Shown here one piece after another: positions 54,185 through 63,485 of a stretch of 64,000 bases of DNA. The first letter of the stretch is position 1. Each line of letters opens with the position of its first letter. Source of the stretch: Pseudoalteromonas gelatinilytica (GTDB lineage Bacteria; Pseudomonadota; Gammaproteobacteria; Enterobacterales; Alteromonadaceae); contig NZ_LRRU01000016.1 of NCBI RefSeq assembly GCF_001641615.1, positions 62,001 to 126,000 of the forward strand, given 5' to 3'. The notes under the pieces were generated by a model. The model saw nothing but the letters and a program-made list of their open reading frames with translations. It did not search any database and was not told the DNA's origin. A program made the translations under genes and the position numbers.

Positions 54185-55881
54185 AGTCGGTATCCATTTA
54201 TTAGTTGTGATTGCCATTGTGAGCTTGTTTCAGCTTGACTTGGCTGGTTATAAAAAAGCTCGCGCTGTTGGTTTTTGGTGGTAAATTCTGCTTCTTCTTC
54301 GGGGCCGTGAGCTATCGCATCAATCGTTGCCGCGTATTTAACACTATGGTGAATGTAGTCTTTGTATAAAGCATGCCAGGCATCACTTTGCGGGCCAAAA
54401 CTGCGCGCTGTATCTACAAGCGATTTAAGCTCGCTTGGTAAAACATAAGGAAAAGCCTGACCATCGGCTTGCTTGCGGTTGGCAAGCTCTGCTAGGTTTT
54501 GCAACGGCACCCCTTGATTTACAGCCGTTTCGTGCATTAGCGCTAAACTATAATGCGGTAGAATATTACTTAATTTACGGCGCCAATACGGCCTGTAGCT
54601 GGTGTAAATTGTATTTTCTGATTTATTCCAAATTCGCTTTGGTTGTCGGTTTATTCTTGGCCGGCTTGCTTTAAATTGAATATTAATTGTTGGCCAATAA
54701 TATTTTTGTTCAAGTGACTGTTTAAGCTGTACGAGTTCTTTGTCGTGCTCTGGCTCACCGGCTTGGCCCGCAATATACTGCCGAGGGTAAAGAATGCTCG
54801 TTTCAACGGGGCCATAACCGCCACCTATATCTGAGTGCACGCCAGGCAGCTCAATTTCTTTGTGGTTTTCTGATAGCTGCTTATTACTATTGAGTAATGA
54901 GCTAAGAGGGAATTTATCGCGCTTTTCATCAAACGCAGCTAAGTGCATCACATACCCGGCACTGCTGCTCGCTAAATTTAAATTAACGGGGTAGTCAAGT
55001 TCGTCATCGGCGTAAAACTCACTGTGGTTGTTATCGCCATCGCCGCCAATAGATGCAACACTATCAAATAAGCCCACAAAACGAATAACAGGCTTAATGC
55101 CGCCCCAATAATTTGGCTTATGTTGATAAATTGCATTGACCTGATTAACAAACGCTCGGGCTTGGGCTGCACCTCGGCTAAAGCCAAATACATCAATTAA
55201 AGCGATGCTAATGTGCTCAAAATTACTGTTCCTTATAAAACGGTTCAATGATATTAAAGATTTTTTTATGCGCTCATCAAAACTAAACGCCAAGCCCATA
55301 TCTAGTGTTGAGTCTTTTTTATTCGCTTTAGTGCCTATCCCTTCGGCATAATACCGAGATTTATAGGTTTGAAATGGATATAACTCAAACAACTTAACAA
55401 CATTCGTGGGCTCTTTGCTGTCTGTTGAGTCTTGTATGTCGTTAAAACGGTTATTACCTGTGCCATCAAAAAACACCCCAAAGCAAGGCGGTTCGGCAAG
55501 TAAGGTGAGTTCTACATGGCCTTTCGGTAAAATTTTATGTTGAAGTAGTTGCGGGCCGCCCTTACTACCAATATTGAATGACTTTACCATGTTTGAATTA
55601 AAATAGTCTGCAAATTGCTGCTCATTAACAAGAGTAAACTCGGCCTTACCAGCAACAATTGCTTTGAGTGTATAAGGTGTATCTTGCGACAGGTTATTAA
55701 AACGGTAGTGCTGCGCTGCTTGTTTTTCAACTACGACCTTGTTGCCTTGTGAAAATAGCTGTATTTCTACATCAACATCGCCCAGTACTTTTACAATAAT
55801 ATGCTTTGTTGTTGCACCCGCACCGGTATTAATAACAAGTGTATTAACAAGGTTTACTGCCATTGGCATTGCTTGGCTCAT
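54169..55881 (-). CDS. Tle1-type phospholipase (DUF2235), probable type VI secretion effector
   Basis: A 570-residue alpha/beta hydrolase. An N-terminal beta-rich region (about 1-125) precedes the DUF2235 domain: CFGVFFDGTGNNRFND at 133-148, the lipase nucleophile Ser235 in VFGFSRGAAQARAF, GLFDSVASIGG at 270-280, and the acid residue Asp351 in HSDIGGGYGP. Family members are antibacterial phospholipases of the Tle1 group, delivered into the periplasm of rivals. No signal peptide is present, as usual for such effectors. Neighbours upstream are LysM/peptidoglycan-binding proteins; downstream are five lipoproteins of immunity type. No vgrG, hcp or paar gene lies in the window. Confidence 0.85.
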   Translation of the reverse strand: MSQAMPMAVNLVNTLVINTGAGATTKHIIVKVLGDVDVEIQLFSQGNKVVVEKQAAQHYRFNNLSQDTPYTLKAIVAGKAEFTLVNEQQFADYFNSNMVKSFNIGSKGGPQLLQHKILPKGHVELTLLAEPPCFGVFFDGTGNNRFNDIQDSTDSKEPTNVVKLFELYPFQTYKSRYYAEGIGTKANKKDSTLDMGLAFSFDERIKKSLISLNRFIRNSNFEHISIALIDVFGFSRGAAQARAFVNQVNAIYQHKPNYWGGIKPVIRFVGLFDSVASIGGDGDNNHSEFYADDELDYPVNLNLASSSAGYVMHLAAFDEKRDKFPLSSLLNSNKQLSENHKEIELPGVHSDIGGGYGPVETSILYPRQYIAGQAGEPEHDKELVQLKQSLEQKYYWPTINIQFKASRPRINRQPKRIWNKSENTIYTSYRPYWRRKLSNILPHYSLALMHETAVNQGVPLQNLAELANRKQADGQAFPYVLPSELKSLVDTARSFGPQSDAWHALYKDYIHHSVKYAATIDAIAHGPEEEAEFTTKNQQRELFYNQPSQAETSSQWQSQLINGYRLWTSL

Positions 55882-55884
55882 TAC

Positions 55885-56541
55885 TTATGCTCCGTATACG
55901 TCAACAAGACGACGTTTAGTAATAGGCCCTGCTATGCCATCAACTTGCAACTGCTGTGCAAGCTGAAAAGCTTTAACACCTGTTTGTGTTTTTGATCCAT
56001 TAATTCCATCAACCTTCCCACAATCAAACCCAAGTAAATTGCAACGCCCTTGCACTCCTGACAAGGTTTCAATAGGGTCTAAGTGCCCAACTTGAATAGC
56101 AAAACTCTTTGTTGGTGTGGTGTCTTCGTCATTGAGATATAAATCTACTTGCCCTGTAAGCGTTTCATTTTCGGTGAGCTCTACTTCAATTAAGCCATCT
56201 TCTGCTATGACGGTATCAATTGTTTGCCCTGCGATATTCAGTACAATGCGCTTTCCCGTAATTTGCTCGCCATTTTCGTAAGCTAGTTTTAAACGAAAGA
56301 ATTCTTTTTCATCACGCACCATAAAAGAGTTTTTACTACCTGTTTTCAGTGGCATGAATTTTTCAACTTTTGCTGGAATAGCAATTACGTCGCCGGGGTA
56401 AATTTGGTTAGGTTCAGGCCTTAATGAACGAAACTCAGCATTAAGCGGATGCAAGTAAAGACCATTAGAGGTTCTAAACCCATATTGACGAGCAATGCGT
56501 AGCAAGGTTTCGCCTTGCGACACAGTATGTTGTAAGGTCAT
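55885..56541 (-). CDS. LysM and peptidoglycan-binding domain protein
   Basis: 218 residues: an N-terminal LysM (about 3-50, HTVSQGETLLRIARQYG ... GDVIAIPA), a middle beta-rich segment, and a C-terminal peptidoglycan-binding domain of the PG_binding_1 type (about 150-216, CGKVDGINGSKTQTGVKAFQLAQQLQVDGIAGPITKRRL). No signal peptide, so it may be carried with the effector or act at the secretion apparatus. It ends 3 bases before the phospholipase gene, implying one operon. Confidence 0.85.
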   Translation of the reverse strand: MTLQHTVSQGETLLRIARQYGFRTSNGLYLHPLNAEFRSLRPEPNQIYPGDVIAIPAKVEKFMPLKTGSKNSFMVRDEKEFFRLKLAYENGEQITGKRIVLNIAGQTIDTVIAEDGLIEVELTENETLTGQVDLYLNDEDTTPTKSFAIQVGHLDPIETLSGVQGRCNLLGFDCGKVDGINGSKTQTGVKAFQLAQQLQVDGIAGPITKRRLVDVYGA

Positions 56542-56560
56542 AAATTATATCCTTATAAAT

Positions 56561-57709
56561 TTATTCATTACGGGAAGGGCTGGCCACCTGCCAGTCTTTG
56601 TCATCTAACTCATGAAAACTTATTTTAGCATTTTCAAAGTCAGGACCTGATACGTGGGCATAACCCTTACTATCTAATACTCCACTGACTACATGCCCAT
56701 TACGCAAGCGAATTTTATAGCCCATGTTTGCCTGTGGGTTACCTGCTTGATCAAGCAATTCAATTTCATATTCTTGTGTTGGTTGAAGCACTGTAAAAGA
56801 GGTGGTTTCCACAAGACCTGACGCACTCACAGTGACAGCATAAACACCTGGCTTCACAACAAAATAATGCTGCCAAAACGATATTTCATCTGGGCGCTTT
56901 TTTTCTAATTGCAATGTAATTTGACCATTTGTAGGCCCTTGCCAAACTATATCTATACTGCGGCAATTACTGCAGGAGCCTTCTATATTTAATTTCCAAC
57001 CATTGGGAACTATCAATCCAGTACCTACCGGTGCGGGCTTAGCACGACTAAACCCCAAATTGTAATCATAAATAAGGTTCGCATTTTTATAGCCTGTATA
57101 TTGTTGAGCTAACATTTCTACCGTTTCAGATGCTTGGAGCACATGGGTTGTAAAATTTTGCCGAACTTGGTGAGATGCTTTTAACTCTACCTTACTATTT
57201 GCAACAGGCTTATAAAGAGCTAACGTAGGTTGAAATTGCTGAGTTGCTGTTGGGCGGATAACACGACGAGTATAAGTTATGTGTTGATCTATCCTGTTGG
57301 GTTGTCCCTCACAGCCATTGCTTTGTAATAGCCTAGCTTGTTGATCTCTTAAATCAGCTGATGTTGCATTGCTAGCAGCCTCTGAGCTATGGTTCTTTGA
57401 AATAGTGGCGCTTTTTGGGTATAGCGCAATTCGGCTATAGACATGGCGAAACTGACTGTAGGGAACTCGCTTCCAACCATTTTGGTTAATCCAAAACTGG
57501 CAGCGTTTGTCATCTCGAAATTGTGAGACCTGATGAGCGTCTAATACGCCAAACAAGTTATCTTGAATTTTCTTTTGCACATGTTTCGGTAACGAGTATA
57601 ACAAACTGCGGCTCAGCTCCCGAAAGCTTGGGCTGTTTTTTACCGTTGTTTCTTCACTCTGTTCTAAAAAATGGGCATGAGTATCATTCACCGGATCCTT
57701 GGTGAGCAT
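56561..57709 (-). CDS. LysM-like protein, first gene of the Tle1 operon
   Basis: 382 residues without a signal peptide. The N-terminal 120 residues are unusual and charged (LLYSLPKHVQKKIQDNLFGVLDAHQVSQFRDDKRCQFWINQNGWKRVPYSQF). A LysM-like segment (about 190-235, HVLQASETVEMLAQQYTGYKNANLIYDYN ... GLIVPNGW) lies in the middle. The C-terminal 100 residues form beta strands (ITLQLEKKRPDEISFWQHYFVVKPGVYAVTVSASG, YEIELLDQAGNPQANMGYKIRLRNGHVVSGVLDSKGYA) like the carboxypeptidase-regulatory or Ig-like parts of effector adaptors. It probably helps deliver the phospholipase; this is inference from context. Confidence 0.7.
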   Translation of the reverse strand: MLTKDPVNDTHAHFLEQSEETTVKNSPSFRELSRSLLYSLPKHVQKKIQDNLFGVLDAHQVSQFRDDKRCQFWINQNGWKRVPYSQFRHVYSRIALYPKSATISKNHSSEAASNATSADLRDQQARLLQSNGCEGQPNRIDQHITYTRRVIRPTATQQFQPTLALYKPVANSKVELKASHQVRQNFTTHVLQASETVEMLAQQYTGYKNANLIYDYNLGFSRAKPAPVGTGLIVPNGWKLNIEGSCSNCRSIDIVWQGPTNGQITLQLEKKRPDEISFWQHYFVVKPGVYAVTVSASGLVETTSFTVLQPTQEYEIELLDQAGNPQANMGYKIRLRNGHVVSGVLDSKGYAHVSGPDFENAKISFHELDDKDWQVASPSRNE

Positions 57710-57818
57710 ATGCGTCCTCGCTATTTATTCATTTTGTGGCGTAACTGACTATTTAGAATTCAGTTACTGATTTAAACAAAAAACGATACACAAAATGGGA
57801 ACAAAAATCCACCATGCT

Positions 57819-58451
57819 TTAGGCTGTTTTTTCTACACTACCTTTACTATCACGGCCATACAAAGTGGCACCGCGAGCAATATAGCGTAATTGCCAGATC
57901 AAGCGTTCAACCAGTTCTTCACGTTGTGTCCCTTCAATATCGAGGGCTTCGGCACCGGCGTTAAATACTAAAGTCACCATGGCTTCGGCTTGAATATATG
58001 CATGAGTTGGGTCGCACGGAGTTTCGCTTTCAAGGTAATGCGCAAGCTCTAAAATGAAATGTTTAATTTCACGAGCAACCGCAGCGCGAAATGCTTTTGA
58101 AGTTCCTGAGCGCTCACGCAATAACAATCTAAATTGGTTGCTCGAGTTATCGATAAACTCCATAAAGGTCACGATTGATGTCGTGATCACACTACCGCCG
58201 CTCTCAATACGGCGACGCGCTTGGCGCATAAGTTGGCGAAGTGTCAAACCGGCTTCATCAACCATGGTCAAACCGAGCTCATTCATGTCTTTAAAGTGGC
58301 GGTAAAAAGAGGTGGGGGCAATCCCTGCTTCACGGGCAACTTCACGCAAACTTAAATTAGAAAAACTATGATCGGCACTCAATTGATTGAATGCAGCTTC
58401 GATTAGTGCTTGTCGTGTTTTTTGTTTCTGTTGCGCTCTAACACCCGACAT
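57819..58451 (-). CDS. fabR: TetR-family repressor FabR
   Basis: Controls unsaturated fatty acid synthesis. The 210 residues show the N-terminal helix-turn-helix ([48 protein letters not shown]) typical of FabR. A perfect operator palindrome lies in the divergent promoter of the desaturase. Neighbourhood with sthA is shared with enteric bacteria. Confidence 0.95.
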   Translation of the reverse strand: MSGVRAQQKQKTRQALIEAAFNQLSADHSFSNLSLREVAREAGIAPTSFYRHFKDMNELGLTMVDEAGLTLRQLMRQARRRIESGGSVITTSIVTFMEFIDNSSNQFRLLLRERSGTSKAFRAAVAREIKHFILELAHYLESETPCDPTHAYIQAEAMVTLVFNAGAEALDIEGTQREELVERLIWQLRYIARGATLYGRDSKGSVEKTA

Positions 58452-58536
58452 GGAAACTCCCAGCGTGAACTTTTAATGATTTTTCGGTTAATGAGACAGT
58501 CTAATACTTGACGCGGAGAGAATGAAACACTATTTT

Positions 58537-58554
58537 AGCGTACAACTGTACGCC
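58537..58554. promoter_or_regulatory. FabR-type operator upstream of the desaturase gene
   Basis: AGCGTACAACTGTACGCC contains the perfect palindrome GCGTACA-AC-TGTACGC, matching the FabR/FadR-region operator consensus of gammaproteobacteria. It ends 14 bases before the desaturase start, so bound repressor would block its transcription. Confidence 0.8.
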
Positions 58555-58567
58555 GAGATTTATTCAG

Positions 58568-59701
58568 ATGAAAAAACCACCGATTATTTGGACCAATGTG
58601 CTATTTTTTAGCCTTACATTTTTGGCCGCGATCACCCTTGTTCCTTGGTATGGCTTTAGCTACGGATACACCAGTACACAGTGGATAGCCTTTGTTGGCT
58701 GTATGTTCTACGCCGGACTTTCTATTACTGCAGGTTATCACCGCTTGTGGGCACACAAAGCCTATGATGTGCATCCTGTTATTGAAGTGATTTTTGCCTT
58801 AGGTGGTGCTTTTGCATTACAAAATAGCGCCTTGCACTGGAGTAGCGATCACCGTATTCACCATGGTCAAGTTGATGATCCAATCAAAGACCCTTACGCC
58901 GCTACTAATGGCTTTTGGTATAGCCACATCGGTTGGATGCTGCGCGATTATCAAGGCGAGCAATACGGTAACTACAGTAACTGCCGTGACTTACAAAAAA
59001 ACAAAGTCGTTATGTGGCAACACCGTCACTATATGAAGTTAGTCGTCGCGACTAATTTTGGTATTCCTTTACTACTTGGTTTAATGCTTGGCGATGTATG
59101 GGGCATGTTATTATTGGTTGGTTTACTGCGCTTAGTATTGAGCCAGCACTTTACCTTTTTTATCAACTCGCTGGCGCATATCTGGGGCTCACGTCCATAC
59201 ACAGAAAAAAACACTGCCCGTGATAATGGCTTTTTAGCGCTATTCACATACGGTGAAGGCTATCATAACTTCCACCACATTTTTGCTAGCGACTATCGCA
59301 ATGGCATTAAGTGGTATCACTATGATCCAACTAAATGGATGATCCGCTCTTTAGCGGCAATCGGTCTTGCTTCAAAATTAAAGCGCACACCGATTGAGCG
59401 AATCGAAAAAGCCAAAGCAGAAACCTTGATGAGTAAGACCCAAGGTCGCCTTGCAAAATTGCCTTTAGCGCAAGATAAGCTTACATTATTACAATCTGAG
59501 TACGATTTACTGCTGAAAAAACTGCAACACTTCTGTGCCTTGCAAAGGCGCGTGTTAGAAATCAAACGTAATAAAATGATGAAACAGTGTGAAAAATCAG
59601 CATTAATGACACAATATCACGAGCTTGAAGCCGCTTGGGAAAACCAAAAGCAGGCTTGGCTTGCACTAAATGCGAGGTTGTTAAAAGCCTCTTTTAGTTA
59701 A
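58568..59701 (+). CDS. Acyl-lipid/acyl-CoA delta-9 fatty acid desaturase
   Basis: A membrane di-iron desaturase that introduces the first double bond in saturated acyl chains, useful at low temperature. The three histidine boxes are intact: HRLWAH at 58-63, HRIHH at 95-99 and HNFHH further on, with SLAHIWG and membrane helices between. The C-terminal 100 residues are a charged helical extension ([32 protein letters not shown]). Total 377 residues. It is under a FabR operator. Confidence 0.94.
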   Translation: MKKPPIIWTNVLFFSLTFLAAITLVPWYGFSYGYTSTQWIAFVGCMFYAGLSITAGYHRLWAHKAYDVHPVIEVIFALGGAFALQNSALHWSSDHRIHHGQVDDPIKDPYAATNGFWYSHIGWMLRDYQGEQYGNYSNCRDLQKNKVVMWQHRHYMKLVVATNFGIPLLLGLMLGDVWGMLLLVGLLRLVLSQHFTFFINSLAHIWGSRPYTEKNTARDNGFLALFTYGEGYHNFHHIFASDYRNGIKWYHYDPTKWMIRSLAAIGLASKLKRTPIERIEKAKAETLMSKTQGRLAKLPLAQDKLTLLQSEYDLLLKKLQHFCALQRRVLEIKRNKMMKQCEKSALMTQYHELEAAWENQKQAWLALNARLLKASFS

Positions 59702-59714
59702 CATAGGAGCGGCT

Positions 59715-61145
59715 GTGGCCAAACAACAAGTAAAGCAAAAAGATACTCCATCTTATCAATATGATGCGATCATCATAGGTACAGGTCCTGGCGGTGAAGG
59801 TACCGCCATGAACCTATCTAAAAGTAACAAAAAAGTCGCTGTTATTGAGCGTCAAGAAGCAGTAGGTGGCGGTTGTGTGCACTGGGGTACTATCCCGTCA
59901 AAAGCATTACGTCACTCTGTAAGTCGTTATATTGAATATAAAGCAAACCCGCTATTTAATATTAGTGAGCGCCCTAACCGCTTAACTTTCCCAGATATTT
60001 TGCGCCACGCAAGTAACGTCATCTCAAAGCAATCTAATTTACGTAGCAGCTTTTATGAACGTAACCGCATTCATATGTATCAAGGTGATGCTGAGTTTAT
60101 TGATAAACACACCATTAAAGTAACGCACCTAGACGGTTCATTTGAAACGCTTACTGCACAAACAATCGTTATTGCTACTGGCTCGCGCCCTTATCGTCCA
60201 CCGGGTGTAGACTTTAAACATCCACGTATTTACGACAGCGATACCATTTTAGGCCTTGAAGATGACCCTCATCGTGTGCTGATTTATGGTGCTGGTGTAA
60301 TTGGTTGTGAGTATGCCTCTATTTTTAAAGGTTTAGGCGCCAAGGTTGACCTAGTGAATACCCGTGACCGCTTACTTGCCTTTATGGATGCAGAAATTTC
60401 AGATGCTCTGAGCTATCACTTTTGGAATAGCGGCATTGTTATTCGTCATAATGAAGAGTTTGATCGCGTAGAAACTCGCGATGATTGTGTGGTAATGCAC
60501 TTAAAATCAGGTAAGCGCGTAAAAGCTGACTGTATTTTATTTGCCAATGGCCGTACGGGTAACACAGACACATTAAACCTTGAAGCCGTGGGCTTAAAAG
60601 CAGATGGTCGTGGCCAGCTTAAGGTGAACGAAACATACCAAACAGAAGTCGACAACATTTATGCTGTGGGTGATGTCATTGGTTACCCAAGCCTTGCCAG
60701 TGCGGCATTTGACCAAGGCCGTATTGCAGCCGATGCGATTGCATGTGGTAACTGTGATGAAAAGCTGATCATTGATATCCCAGCAGGTATTTATACAATC
60801 CCTGAAATGAGCTCAGTGGGTAAAACCGAGCAAGAGTTAACTGCTGCAAAAGTCCCTTACGAGGTAGGCCGTGCTCAATTTAAGCATTTAGCGCGTGCGC
60901 AAATTGCTGGCACTGAGGTGGGTAGCTTAAAGATTTTATTCCATGTTGATACCAAAGAAGTACTGGGTGTGCACTGCTTCGGTGAGCGTGCCTCTGAAAT
61001 CGTTCACATCGGTCAAGCTATTATGGAACAAAAGAACGGCGGTAATAACATTGATTACTTTGTAAATACCACGTTCAACTACCCGACTATGGCTGAAGCC
61101 TATCGCGTAGCTGCATTAAATGGTTTAAATCGTTTGTTTAAGTAA
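59715..61145 (+). CDS. sthA: Soluble NAD(P)+ transhydrogenase
   Basis: A 476-residue flavoprotein that transfers electrons between NADPH and NAD. The FAD site is [18 protein letters not shown]; the family feature [17 protein letters not shown] replaces the disulfide pair of other dihydrolipoamide dehydrogenase relatives; the NAD site is [18 protein letters not shown] and [10 protein letters not shown] is present. The start is GTG, with GGAG five bases upstream. It follows the desaturase by 13 bases. Confidence 0.95.
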   Translation: MAKQQVKQKDTPSYQYDAIIIGTGPGGEGTAMNLSKSNKKVAVIERQEAVGGGCVHWGTIPSKALRHSVSRYIEYKANPLFNISERPNRLTFPDILRHASNVISKQSNLRSSFYERNRIHMYQGDAEFIDKHTIKVTHLDGSFETLTAQTIVIATGSRPYRPPGVDFKHPRIYDSDTILGLEDDPHRVLIYGAGVIGCEYASIFKGLGAKVDLVNTRDRLLAFMDAEISDALSYHFWNSGIVIRHNEEFDRVETRDDCVVMHLKSGKRVKADCILFANGRTGNTDTLNLEAVGLKADGRGQLKVNETYQTEVDNIYAVGDVIGYPSLASAAFDQGRIAADAIACGNCDEKLIIDIPAGIYTIPEMSSVGKTEQELTAAKVPYEVGRAQFKHLARAQIAGTEVGSLKILFHVDTKEVLGVHCFGERASEIVHIGQAIMEQKNGGNNIDYFVNTTFNYPTMAEAYRVAALNGLNRLFK

Positions 61146-61147
61146 AT

Positions 61148-61177
61148 AAAAAAGCCCGCTTAATGCGGGCTTTTTTA
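61148..61177. terminator. Bidirectional terminator between sthA and hemE
   Basis: AAAAAAGCCCGC and GCGGGCTTTTTT form a GC-rich stem with A and T tracts on both sides, 3 bases past the sthA stop and 15 bases from the hemE stop on the other strand. Confidence 0.95.
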
Positions 61178-61191
61178 CGATTAGCTTTTGC

Positions 61192-62256
61192 TTATTTGTG
61201 GTATTTACCACTGAATTCATGAACAGCGTTGATAAATACACCTGCGTTTTCTGGGTCTACATCTGGTGTAATACCGTGACCTAGGTTGAACACATGGCCA
61301 GAACCTGTACCAAAGTCTTCTAGGATAGTGGCAACTTCTTGGCGAATGCGCTCAGGCGTACCATGCAGCATTGCTGGGTCCATGTTACCTTGCAGCGCTA
61401 CTTTATCGCCAACACGACGCTTTGCATCACCGATGTTAATAGTCCAGTCTAGACCTACTGCATCACAGCCTGTTGCTGCAATTGCTTCAATCCACTGACC
61501 ACCATTTTTAGTAAATAACGTCACTGGTACTTTACGGCCATCATGTTCGCGAATTAAGCCATCAACAATCTTGTGCATGTATTGTAATGAAAACTCATTG
61601 TAATCACGTGGGCTTAATACACCGCCCCATGAGTCAAATACCATTAACGATTGCGCGCCCGCTTTAACTTGCGCGTTTAAATAGTCGATTACTGAGTCCG
61701 CTAACTTATCAAGTAATAGGTGCAGTGTTTGTGGTTCTGCAAAGGCCATTTTCTTGATTTTACCGAATGTTTTGCTGCTACCACCTTCAACCATGTAAGT
61801 AGCAAGTGTCCAAGGTGAACCAGAGAAACCAATTAGCGGTACTTCACCTTTTAATTCGCGGCGAATCGTACTTACCGCATTCATTACATAACCAAGCTCA
61901 TCAGTTGGATCGATTTTTGGGATTTTTTTAACATCTGCTAATGAAGAAATCGGACGTTCAAATTTCGGACCTTCACCTGTTTCAAAGTAAAGACCTAAGC
62001 CCATAGCATCAGGAATAGTTAAAATATCACTGAATAGAATTGCAGCATCAAGCGGATAACGACGTAATGGCTGTAACGTTACTTCACAAGCAAGTTCAGC
62101 GTTTTTACATAAACTCATAAAGTCGCCTGCTTGGGCACGTGTAGCACGGTACTCAGGTAAATAACGGCCAGCTTGGCGCATCATCCATACCGGTGTGACA
62201 TCAACAGGTTGCTTTTGTAGTGCACGTAAATAACGATCGTTTTTTAATTCGCTCAT
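61192..62256 (-). CDS. hemE: Uroporphyrinogen decarboxylase
   Basis: Decarboxylates uroporphyrinogen III to coproporphyrinogen III in heme synthesis. At 354 residues it matches the family; the N-terminal [17 protein letters not shown] and the [15 protein letters not shown] segment with its catalytic Asp are intact, as is [16 protein letters not shown]. It is divergent from the candidate small RNA and rsd. Confidence 0.97.
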   Translation of the reverse strand: MSELKNDRYLRALQKQPVDVTPVWMMRQAGRYLPEYRATRAQAGDFMSLCKNAELACEVTLQPLRRYPLDAAILFSDILTIPDAMGLGLYFETGEGPKFERPISSLADVKKIPKIDPTDELGYVMNAVSTIRRELKGEVPLIGFSGSPWTLATYMVEGGSSKTFGKIKKMAFAEPQTLHLLLDKLADSVIDYLNAQVKAGAQSLMVFDSWGGVLSPRDYNEFSLQYMHKIVDGLIREHDGRKVPVTLFTKNGGQWIEAIAATGCDAVGLDWTINIGDAKRRVGDKVALQGNMDPAMLHGTPERIRQEVATILEDFGTGSGHVFNLGHGITPDVDPENAGVFINAVHEFSGKYHK

Positions 62257-62431
62257 GCGTATAGAATCCTAGAACTGAATGAAATTGAGCAGATTGTATC
62301 ACCATATTGCGCGTCTCACTATGGATAGATAATCAAGGCTAGATATAGATCATGTTTTTTAAGCCAACCTAAGCCTATAGTGTGTTTTTTTAGCGAAAAC
62401 AAAATAAATTTAAAACTTTCTATTAATAAAT

Positions 62432-62460
62432 TTGCAACATACAAAAAAGCTTGGTATAAC
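62432..62460 (+). promoter_or_regulatory. Promoter of a candidate small RNA
   Basis: TTGCAA and TATAAC stand 17 bases apart, near the sigma-70 consensus, in the hemE-rsd gap on the plus strand. It is followed after about 110 bases by an intrinsic terminator with no coding region between, so the pair defines a short transcript. Confidence 0.65.
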
Positions 62461-62466
62461 TTATCC

Positions 62467-62592
62467 CGCGTTAACAAAAACAATAATAAAAATCTTATAA
62501 CAATAAGAACAACAATCTTCCCATAATAATAAGAACGCTTGTTTTAACAAGTCTTAGAAAAAGAATTAAACCACCAATTTTGGTGGTTTTTT
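62467..62592 (+). ncRNA. Candidate small noncoding RNA of about 126 nt
   Basis: The predicted transcript starts 7 bases after TATAAC and ends in a strong intrinsic terminator (62568-62592). The middle is A-rich with two copies of ATAAGAAC and one small hairpin CTTGT-TTTA-ACAAG at 62538-62551, leaving single-stranded stretches as in Hfq-dependent RNAs. No open frame of note exists. Alternative: a leader of rsd, ended early by attenuation, though rsd begins 277 bases after the terminator. Confidence 0.5.
62568..62592 (+). terminator. Orphan intrinsic terminator between divergent genes
   Basis: AAACCACCA and TGGTGGTTT form a 9-bp stem with loop ATTT, followed by a six-base T run. The only plus-strand gene upstream, sthA, already has its own terminator more than 1 kb away, and hemE lies on the other strand, so this terminator belongs to an unannotated transcript. 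Confidence 0.85.
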
Positions 62593-62868
62593 CTTTTCTA
62601 AATCAGCAAATTACAACTCCTCCGCTTAGATAAAAATTGCAAAATTAATACTAGTAGTTTTGAATCAATTCCCATACACTGCAATGAGAGCAAAAAAAGT
62701 CCACTCTAAAAACAAGGTTATTTTTTGGCCTATTCAGCGCTGAAAAATATGTCTTTAGAATGACTTTTACAATCTGTTGCAATTAGACACTAAGAATTTA
62801 GTTGATCTTTGTGTCATATTTCCTTTTTATATATACAAAGGAAAACCTACTCAGCGAGGAGATGAAAT
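62593..62868 (+). other. rsd upstream region
   Basis: About 275 AT-rich bases. The rsd start has a strong ribosome site (GAGGAG, about seven bases before the ATG). I could not fix a single promoter for rsd; nothing else recognisable lies here. Confidence 0.5.
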
Positions 62869-63339
62869 ATGCTGACGCGTTTGGAAAAAGCTCAACAAAA
62901 ATGGGGTGGTAGTCACTCTGTAATCGACAAATGGCTCACAGAACGTCAAGAGCTGCTTGTGTTGTTCTGCCGTATTGCAGGCTTTTCACCGTACGAAAAG
63001 AAAGATCACGCCCTTCCTGATCAACTGCAAATTCAAAACTTTTGCCAAATTCTGATGGATTACCTTTCTGCTGGCCATTTCGAAATTTACGACGACATTG
63101 CCAAAGCGTGTGAAGAAAAAGGTCCTGAAAGCCAAAAGCTGGCTAATGCCTTATACCCGCGCATTTCTGAAACCACAGATGTAGCACTCGACTTTAACGA
63201 CAAATACGCAGAAGTTGACAAAGATGACTTGCTTGATGAGTTTGATAAAGATTTATCAACATTAGGTGAAGCGCTTGAATTACGCTTTGAATTAGAAGAT
63301 GAGTTAATCGATAACCTTTATTCTAATCACACCAGCTAA
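62869..63339 (+). CDS. rsd: Anti-sigma-70 regulator Rsd/AlgQ
   Basis: Binds the housekeeping sigma factor and eases sigma exchange in stationary phase. The 156 residues show the four-helix Rsd fold: KWLTERQELLVLFCRIAG, FCQILMDYLSAGHFEIYDDI, and the end LGEALELRFELEDELIDNL, all closely similar to enteric Rsd. Location near hemE is shared with enterics. Confidence 0.93.
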   Translation: MLTRLEKAQQKWGGSHSVIDKWLTERQELLVLFCRIAGFSPYEKKDHALPDQLQIQNFCQILMDYLSAGHFEIYDDIAKACEEKGPESQKLANALYPRISETTDVALDFNDKYAEVDKDDLLDEFDKDLSTLGEALELRFELEDELIDNLYSNHTS

Positions 63340-63352
63340 CAGCTTAGTTGCA

Positions 63353-63375
63353 CAGCAGAGAAACACTCTCTGCTG
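63353..63375 (+). terminator. Probable rsd terminator
   Basis: CAGCAGAG and CTCTGCTG form an 8-bp stem with a 7-base loop, 14 bases after the rsd stop. A run of six T follows only after AAAAACACC, so the fit is imperfect. Confidence 0.5.
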
Positions 63376-63485
63376 AAAAACACCTTTTTTGCCTGCCTAA
63401 AAAGAATCATCTATTCCATTCGTAACAAATATTTGAAATATTTTCTTCAATGCGATACTCATACTATAAAAACATGAGGCTCGCT

